From the NCBI GenBank assembly GCA_003531115.1, contig DQHT01000102.1, positions 1 through 13,105 of the forward strand: a stretch of 13,105 nt of DNA, read 5' to 3'. The translations under genes were made by a program, and so were the position numbers. Under the pieces are notes generated by a model. The model saw only the letters and a list, made by a program, of their open reading frames with translations. It was not told the origin of the DNA and ran no database searches. Numbering within the stretch: position 1 is the first letter of the stretch; each line of letters begins with the position of its first letter. This stretch comes from Bacteroidota bacterium. Lineage in GTDB: Bacteria; Bacteroidota; Bacteroidia; UBA8524. Of the stretch, positions 7,585 to 13,105 are shown in pieces.

Positions 7585-10500
7585 ATGAACCGTTTTATTT
7601 TCTTTTTCGTACTCTCCCTCTCTTCCCTTTCAGCTTTTACACAAAACTTAAATATGGGTGGCGTTGTGAACCAGTACACCAAAGTAAACGCCATCATAAC
7701 GAATTGCCGCATACGTGTTGAAGATCCGTTGCTCTATTCGATCGGTCAACAGGTGCTGATCATCCAAATGAAAGGTGCCGATATCGTCAAACAGAACAAT
7801 GCCAATTTTGGAGATATCGTTACGCTGGGTCCTGCGGGTTTGTTTGAATTTAATTATATCGATACCATCTTTGGCGACACCATCGATCTGGTTTATGCAC
7901 TGAAGAGTCCGGATTATAATGTGAATGCCCGTTTGCAAATGATCTCGGTTCCAACGGCCGATGTGCTTAACCTTACGGGAACCGTTGTTGCCCAACCCTG
8001 GAATGGCTTTACAGGAGGGGTGGTTGTGATGGAAGCGCGCGATTCTATTATTATCGCAGCCGATATCAATGTAAATGGCTCAGGATTTCGGGGTGGGGTT
8101 CGCTCCAGTGCCAACTATACCTGTGCCGTGATGGGCTATTCTTATGGCATGTTTATTACCCCCTATCATGGTGGGTATAAAGGAGAAAGTTTTGTACTCA
8201 CTGACGGAAACCATATTACCGGTCGCGGCGCCTGGGCTACAGGTGGCGGGGGTGGCAATAACCACAATACCGGTGGAGGAGGGGGAGCCAATATCGCTTC
8301 AGGTGGTCTCGGTGGCAAACAGTCGTATGTGAATTCAGGAACCCAGGGCTGTAACGACACCACCACCCATAATGGTGGGATCGGAGGAAAAGCATTTAAC
8401 TATTCAAATTATAAGGAACGGGTATTTTTTGGCGGCGGAGGTGGAGGTGGCCATCAAAACGACCTGCCCTCAGCAGGTGGTGGAGAGGGAGGAAGCGGCG
8501 GTCCGGGAGGTGGTATTATCATTTTGGTGAGTCCGGCAATCTCATCATACAACCGTACCTTGTTTGCCAATGGAAGCAACCAGGACAGCATCTCCGGCCG
8601 CGATGGCGGTGGAGGTGGTGGTGGCGGAGGGTCTGTTTTGTTATTTACCCAACAGGTACGTGGAACCCTCAATATTCAGGCTAAAGGCGGAAAAGGTGCC
8701 GATAATAACTCACACAATAATCTGAGCAATAACCTGGCGGCCACACACGGCCCGGGTGGTGGCGGTGGCGGTGGTTATATTGGTTATTCTTCTTCTGTAC
8801 CGCTGGCGAATATTAGTGCCATACTCACAGGCGGCATAAATGGAAGCATATTGAATTCAGGATCCAATCATTATGGCGGGGCTTATGGTTCTACGGCTGG
8901 TGGAAACGGTACTTCCATATTTGGTTTAACACTTCCCCGTGGGAATGTTAATTTTTGTAAACCAACCATTATCGACGCCTATCGCGACCAGGGTGAGGCA
9001 ACCAAAAACCTCCCGGTAACCGTGCAGGTAAAAAACAACGACCTCTTTAACCGTAGTGTTCGGGTGACGATTTGTACCCCGCCGCTTAACGGAACGGCAG
9101 TGGTCCAAAATTTTGATTCCATCACCTATACGCCAAACAACGGATTTATTGGAAAAGACAGCGCGCTTTATTGTATATGTACCCTCTTACAACCTCCGGC
9201 CTGCGACAGTGCCTGGATGGTGTTAACGATTACGGAAGTTACCGTGATCGCGAATAACGATGCAGCTTTAACCTATTTTGAATACCCCGTTACCATTCCG
9301 GTACTGGCCAACGACCAGGTTAATGTGCCGGTAGGTGTGAGCACGAGTAATCCGCCTTTATACGGGTCTGCTCAATGGAATGGAAGTTCCTATGTTTACA
9401 CCCCCGCACAGGGATTTACCGGTACCGACAGCTTCAACTATTGCATTTGTTCATCAACCAACCCGGTAGTTTGTGATACCGCTACGGTGGTGGTGACCAT
9501 CAAGATTGGCCTGCAACTTAATAACGATTTTGTGGATGTAGGCATGAATACGAGTAGTTTTATCTATCCGCGAAGAAACGACAGCATCAATGTGCCCGCG
9601 GTACTCAATGTTTATGAATTTCCTAAAAAAGGGAGCCTGGTCGTTCAAAACGGGGATAGCCTTTTTTATACACCGGACCCTAATTTCTTTGGGTATGATA
9701 CCCTGAAATACCGGGTATGTTCCTATAATCCGATCAATATTTGTGATTCGGCTACGGTCTTTATTCGTATCGTCCCCCAGATCCGGGCTACCGATGATGC
9801 CTATTCGCTTTATATGAACCGGTCAAGTCGCAATCGGGTGGTGGAGAATGATACGCTATTTGGCACTTATACAAGCAGCTTAATTCAATTTCCATCAAAA
9901 GGTACTGCTACCATCCAGGGTGATTCGATCATCTATCAGGCCGGACTCTATTATCAGGGAAAGGATACCCTCCGTTATCTGATCTGTTCCGGTTTGATCC
10001 CCGGATATTGCGATACTGCCCAGGTGGTCTATACCATGGAAAAGCAGGTTTTTGCCTTTGACGATGTGGCCAGCACCCTGGAAGATGTATCGGTTAACAC
10101 TGCCGTCAAACAAAATGATACCGAATTTGAGCCCGGCCAGGTCATCGTGTTGATAAATCCCCGCCATGGCTCAGCCTTTGTGGGCACGAACGACAGCTTA
10201 CGGTACACCCCTTCTCCCGACTATTTTGGGTTTGATTCGCTCCGTTATGCCCTCTGCACGATCAACCAGCCTCGTATCTGCGATTCGGCCTGGTTGCGCC
10301 TTACAATATTCGGATTGAATGATGCGCCCATAGCAGCCTTCGATACCGCATCAACCTACAAAAACCGATACAGGGATATTCCTGTTATGGATAATGATAA
10401 GGACCCGGATGGAGACCCGATATCCATCACTTTTGTGGGAATACCCAATAACGGAACAGCCCAAATACAGGGCAATGAAGTTCGTTATACCCCGGAAAGA

Positions 10501-10866
10501 AATTTTACCGGAACGGATCGTTTCCGTTATGCTATCTGTGATAATCAGGGAATGTGCGATTCGGCGGATGTGTTTATCAATGTTTTCGAGCGAGGGGAAC
10601 TGGATATTCCCAACGGACTAACGCCAAATATGGACGGCGTCAATGACTATTGGGTAGTTGGCGGAATTGAACTTGTGAACGAACACGAGGTTATTATACT
10701 CAATCGCTGGGGTTCTGTAGTATGGAAAAAAACGGGCTACGACAATACCTGGAACGGGGTGAATATGCAGGGCGAACCCCTGCCTGAAGGGACCTATTTT
10801 TATGTTATCCGGGTACCGGAGGAGGAAAGAGTTTACAAAGGGTATATTGTAATTAAGCGCGACTAA
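7585..10866 (+). CDS. T9SS type B sorting-domain surface protein with glycine-rich region and six Ig/cadherin-like repeats
   Basis: This 1093-residue secreted protein starts at ATG 7585; the in-frame TTG at 7567 would only add residues before the signal peptide (MNRFIFFFVLSLSSLSAFTQ). Residues about 21-211 form a beta-rich N-domain (VLIIQMKGADI, then NVNGSGFRGG) of a kind recurrent in Bacteroidota surface proteins. Residues about 212-447 are extremely glycine-rich. Six Ig/cadherin-like repeats of about 90 residues run from 462 to 1002; each has a YTP..F.G.D..xY core and, near its end, a Cys pair followed by CD(S/T)A. The C-terminus (about 1007-1093: NGLTPNMDGVND, ILNRWG, LPEGTYFYVI, KGYIVIKRD) is a type B sorting domain, which directs T9SS export and surface attachment. 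No enzymatic or lectin domain is evident, so an adhesin or matrix role is inferred. The partner porP gene follows after one base. Confidence 0.9.
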   Translation: MNRFIFFFVLSLSSLSAFTQNLNMGGVVNQYTKVNAIITNCRIRVEDPLLYSIGQQVLIIQMKGADIVKQNNANFGDIVTLGPAGLFEFNYIDTIFGDTIDLVYALKSPDYNVNARLQMISVPTADVLNLTGTVVAQPWNGFTGGVVVMEARDSIIIAADINVNGSGFRGGVRSSANYTCAVMGYSYGMFITPYHGGYKGESFVLTDGNHITGRGAWATGGGGGNNHNTGGGGGANIASGGLGGKQSYVNSGTQGCNDTTTHNGGIGGKAFNYSNYKERVFFGGGGGGGHQNDLPSAGGGEGGSGGPGGGIIILVSPAISSYNRTLFANGSNQDSISGRDGGGGGGGGGSVLLFTQQVRGTLNIQAKGGKGADNNSHNNLSNNLAATHGPGGGGGGGYIGYSSSVPLANISAILTGGINGSILNSGSNHYGGAYGSTAGGNGTSIFGLTLPRGNVNFCKPTIIDAYRDQGEATKNLPVTVQVKNNDLFNRSVRVTICTPPLNGTAVVQNFDSITYTPNNGFIGKDSALYCICTLLQPPACDSAWMVLTITEVTVIANNDAALTYFEYPVTIPVLANDQVNVPVGVSTSNPPLYGSAQWNGSSYVYTPAQGFTGTDSFNYCICSSTNPVVCDTATVVVTIKIGLQLNNDFVDVGMNTSSFIYPRRNDSINVPAVLNVYEFPKKGSLVVQNGDSLFYTPDPNFFGYDTLKYRVCSYNPINICDSATVFIRIVPQIRATDDAYSLYMNRSSRNRVVENDTLFGTYTSSLIQFPSKGTATIQGDSIIYQAGLYYQGKDTLRYLICSGLIPGYCDTAQVVYTMEKQVFAFDDVASTLEDVSVNTAVKQNDTEFEPGQVIVLINPRHGSAFVGTNDSLRYTPSPDYFGFDSLRYALCTINQPRICDSAWLRLTIFGLNDAPIAAFDTASTYKNRYRDIPVMDNDKDPDGDPISITFVGIPNNGTAQIQGNEVRYTPERNFTGTDRFRYAICDNQGMCDSADVFINVFERGELDIPNGLTPNMDGVNDYWVVGGIELVNEHEVIILNRWGSVVWKKTGYDNTWNGVNMQGEPLPEGTYFYVIRVPEEERVYKGYIVIKRD
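8218..8925 (+). repeat. Glycine-rich coding low-complexity region
   Basis: GGT/GGC/GGA-rich DNA encodes residues about 212-447 of the surface protein, with runs such as GGGGGGGGG near 8604-8631. Gly runs alternate with short hydrophobic strands (GGIIILVSP, GSVLLFTQQ, LNIQAKGGKGAD), which fits a repetitive flat beta or glycine-helix fold rather than disorder. It gives rise to meaningless proline-rich frames on the minus strand. Confidence 0.8.
8968..10590 (+). repeat. Six tandem Ig/cadherin-like (Big_9-type) repeats in coding sequence
   Basis: Repeats lie at about 8968-9240, 9241-9510, 9511-9780, 9781-10047, 10048-10317 and 10318-10590. All share the order NDDxA-like opening, ND, P..G, YTP, F.G.D, Y and CD(S/T)A. 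The Cys pairs are 532-540, 622-630, 712-720, 801-809, 891-899 and 985-991. The last repeat has a DNDKDPDGD calcium-type linker motif. DNA identity between repeats is low, so the duplication is old. Confidence 0.85.
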
Positions 10867-10867
10867 A

Positions 10868-11776
10868 ATGAAAAAGCTCTTTATTCTCTTTTTCTCTATC
10901 CTATACTTGATGCCTGCCAAAGCACAGCAGGACCCCATGTTCAGCCAGTATCTCTATAATATGCTGGCCTTCAACCCGGCTTATGCCGGCAGCCGCGATC
11001 TGTTGAGCAGCACCCTTTTCTACCGGAATCAATGGGCCGGATTTGAAGGAGCACCGGTAACCGTAAATGGCTCTGTACATTCTCCGTTTCGTAATTCCAG
11101 GGGTTCCTGGGGAATAAACCTGATGAATGACCGCATTGGCATACAGAGCCAGAACATGATCAATTTTAATTATGCTTACAGGATTCCCGGTTCAAGAGGT
11201 AACTATTCACTTGGCCTCAGCGGAGGAATGTATCAATTCAGTTACAATTACAACGATCTGCAAAATGGGCAACAGAATGATCCCTTGTTCCAGGGAAATG
11301 AAACGCATCGCTTGTTCAATGCCGGTTTTGGGGCGTATTACCAAAGTTCAAAAATGGCATTAGGCTTTTCTGTTCCCCATTTATTTACCAGTAATGTATT
11401 TGATCAAACCGTATACCGTGCGGTGGATCCAAAAAATCATATGTTTTTTACCGGCTCTTATATCATTCCCCTTTCGAATGATTACCGCTTTAAGCCTTCA
11501 GCCATGCTTAAATATATATTACACGCTCCCCTGCAGGCCGATCTCAATGCGACCATCATCTATAAAAACACCCTGTACCTTGGAATTTCTTACCGTACTT
11601 ATCAGGAACTGAGTATCATGGCCCAGTACCAATTGAATAAAAACTGGTGGTTCGGTTATGCCTACGATATTCCTTTTGGAGCCGTGGCCGATGTATCAAG
11701 AGGAAGCCATGAATTGTTCCTGGGGTTCGATATCTCCTTCGATAAATCAAAAATGTTAAGCCCACGCTATTTTTAA
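10868..11776 (+). CDS. Type IX secretion PorP/SprF-family outer-membrane protein
   Basis: This 302-residue protein has a signal peptide (MKKLFILFFSILYLMPAKA, then QQD) and the family signature QDPMFSQYLYN followed by FNPAYAGSRD. The rest consists of amphipathic strands rich in aromatic and glycine residues (NYSLGLSGGMYQFSYNYN, FNAGFGAYYQSSKMALGFSV, WWFGYAYDIPFG), consistent with an outer-membrane barrel. The length is typical for the family. In Flavobacterium johnsoniae, SprF is encoded next to the adhesin SprB and is needed for its secretion; members linked to type B substrates are thought to hold the substrate at the surface. The gene begins one base after the stop of the type B substrate and ends one base into the next ATG, so a dedicated partner role and translational coupling are inferred. 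Confidence 0.94.
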   Translation: MKKLFILFFSILYLMPAKAQQDPMFSQYLYNMLAFNPAYAGSRDLLSSTLFYRNQWAGFEGAPVTVNGSVHSPFRNSRGSWGINLMNDRIGIQSQNMINFNYAYRIPGSRGNYSLGLSGGMYQFSYNYNDLQNGQQNDPLFQGNETHRLFNAGFGAYYQSSKMALGFSVPHLFTSNVFDQTVYRAVDPKNHMFFTGSYIIPLSNDYRFKPSAMLKYILHAPLQADLNATIIYKNTLYLGISYRTYQELSIMAQYQLNKNWWFGYAYDIPFGAVADVSRGSHELFLGFDISFDKSKMLSPRYF

Positions 11777-13105
11777 TGAGAACGCTCACCACAATTTTGG
11801 CCGTTTTTTTCGCCACGATCGTCTTTGCTCAGGATAAAAATTTCTACAAGGGCGAAAGATTGTTCCAGCAGCTTAAATATTCCGAAGCAATTCCGTTTCT
11901 GAAAAAATCATACAACGAAACAACCTATTATCCTGCCCTGGAATACCTCGCATACGCAAGCCTGTACAGCAAGGATTACCCCTCGGCACTTTTGTATTTC
12001 CGCAAATTGGCCTTTGACAGAAAAGCAGACCCTAAATTTTACCTGGAATATGGAAAGTTGCTGAAAAATCAGGGTTTTTATAATGAAGCCAAACCCTGGT
12101 TTATCCAGTATTTAAGGAGTGATCCGGGAAGTATGGAGGTAAGGCAATTGCTAAAATCATGCGATATCAGTACTGAATTGCTGAATAATCCGCTGGGTTT
12201 TGGGGTTAATCCATGGAAATACAATTCTGCTGAGATGGAATTTTCGCCTTCTCCTTACAAAGGGGGATGGGTATTTACCTCGAATCGGGTAAAAGACCTG
12301 GATGGCCAAAATTATGGATGGGACAACCTGCCTTACCTGAAACTAATGTTTGTTAGCGATTCAGGTAGTCCGGAATTGTTCTCAAACCGCCTGTCAGGAA
12401 GCTACCATACCGGCCCGGTAGATTTTACCGAAGATGGACAGCGGGTTTATTTAACGCGGAACTATACCGTGGGGGGTAAACCCATAAGGGATGAAAATGG
12501 CGTAACCCGGCTGATGTTGCTCTATTCTGACAATGTGGATGGCAAATGGACGAAGCCGAAGCCGCTAAACTTCAATTCAAAGGATTATTCTGTTGGTCAT
12601 CCTTGTTTGAGCAGGGATGGATCACTCCTGTACTTTGCCTCCGATATGCCCGGCGGACAGGGGGGAAGTGATATATGGATGGTACGGAAGGTTTCCGACA
12701 ATGAATGGTCGGTTCCTGAAAACCTTGGTCCGAAAATCAATACCCCGGGTAATGAATTGTTTCCAACCTTGTTCGCTGATACGCTTTTAAATTATTCATC
12801 CGACTACCTTCCGGGACTGGGCGGACTGGATATTTTTTATACAATATGGAAGGCAGGTAAATGGAGCTATCCGGTTAACCTTGGGTATCCGGTTAACAGT
12901 TTCAAAGACGATTTCGGAATGGTTTACCGTGAAGACGGAAATACGGGTTTTCTTGCTTCGAACAGAAGTGGAGGAAAGGGCTTTGATGATATCTATACCT
13001 TCAGGAAGATCAAGGTCTGTTTGAATCTTACGGTTATGGACAGCCTGACCTACGACCTTTTGCCCAAAGCGGTGGTTCGTATTACGGATGGATTTAAGTA
13101 TACCA
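11776..13105 (+). CDS. PorE-like TPR/PD40 beta-propeller protein (3' truncated)
   Basis: The frame opens at ATG 11776, sharing one base with the porP stop, and stays open to the window end (443 residues visible). A signal peptide (MRTLTTILAVFFATIVFA, then QDK) is followed by TPR-like helices (about 23-135: YSEAIPFLKKSYN, YPSALLYFRKLA, YNEAKPWFIQYL). A WD40-like PD40 propeller spans about 145-410, with repeats such as LSRDGSLLYFASD (278-290), GGSDIW (297-302), GGLDIFY (349-355) and GGKGFDDIY (399-407). From about 413 a carboxypeptidase-regulatory-like fold seems to begin. This order matches PorE (PG1058) of Porphyromonas gingivalis, which ends in an OmpA-like peptidoglycan-binding domain; here that domain would lie beyond the window. 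No lipobox Cys is seen after the signal peptide. A structural or anchoring T9SS role is inferred. Confidence 0.88.
   Translation, partial: MRTLTTILAVFFATIVFAQDKNFYKGERLFQQLKYSEAIPFLKKSYNETTYYPALEYLAYASLYSKDYPSALLYFRKLAFDRKADPKFYLEYGKLLKNQGFYNEAKPWFIQYLRSDPGSMEVRQLLKSCDISTELLNNPLGFGVNPWKYNSAEMEFSPSPYKGGWVFTSNRVKDLDGQNYGWDNLPYLKLMFVSDSGSPELFSNRLSGSYHTGPVDFTEDGQRVYLTRNYTVGGKPIRDENGVTRLMLLYSDNVDGKWTKPKPLNFNSKDYSVGHPCLSRDGSLLYFASDMPGGQGGSDIWMVRKVSDNEWSVPENLGPKINTPGNELFPTLFADTLLNYSSDYLPGLGGLDIFYTIWKAGKWSYPVNLGYPVNSFKDDFGMVYREDGNTGFLASNRSGGKGFDDIYTFRKIKVCLNLTVMDSLTYDLLPKAVVRITDGFKYT

Noticed and set aside
8080..8672. Minus-strand proline-rich open frames opposite the glycine-rich region
   Set aside because: They are the complement of GGN codon runs in a well-supported plus-strand gene, with no start signals or domain resemblance.
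8218..8925. Possible CRISPR or mobile repeat because of repeated GGTGGAGG-like words
   Set aside because: The repeats are irregular, have no spacers, stay in frame and encode glycine runs.

Overview
The window comes from a member of the Bacteroidota. The evidence is a perfect TAnnTTTG-type -7 promoter element, signal peptides ending in A-x-A/Q, weak Shine-Dalgarno sequences, and hallmark type IX secretion system (T9SS) families: a type B sorting domain, PorP/SprF and a PorE-like protein. The genus cannot be fixed from the sequence; a Chitinophagales- or Flavobacteriales-like lineage is a guess. I see no insertion sequence, prophage, CRISPR array, tRNA or rRNA.

Left part (1-4160), mostly housekeeping. 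The window opens inside the 3' end of the release factor 2 gene (prfB). Next is a secreted protein that joins an erythromycin-esterase/ChaN-like domain to a predicted C-terminal outer-membrane beta-barrel. A YdfG-type short-chain dehydrogenase lies on the minus strand, and its stop codon interlocks with that of the preceding gene (4-base convergent overlap). Divergent from it is ribonuclease Z (rnz), which matures tRNA 3' ends.

Middle part (4161-7475), the ftsK-lolA unit. A strong candidate promoter lies so close to the ftsK ATG that the transcript may be leaderless. FtsK (chromosome translocation and division) is followed 25 bases later by a LolA-like lipoprotein carrier. A perfect 13-bp hairpin with a T tract closes the unit. 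The ftsK-lolA order is also found in Escherichia coli.

Right part (7476-13105), a T9SS surface-adhesin module. Three tightly packed genes follow: a 1093-residue secreted protein with a glycine-rich region, six Cys-paired Ig/cadherin-like repeats and a type B sorting domain; a PorP/SprF outer-membrane protein (1-base gap); and a TPR plus PD40 beta-propeller PorE-like protein (1-base overlap) that runs off the window. The arrangement suggests a cell-surface protein made together with its own anchoring/secretion partner and an envelope-linked scaffold. The whole region is well explained by known families. The less usual points are the esterase-barrel fusion, the ladder of cysteine pairs in the adhesin, and the promoter geometries.
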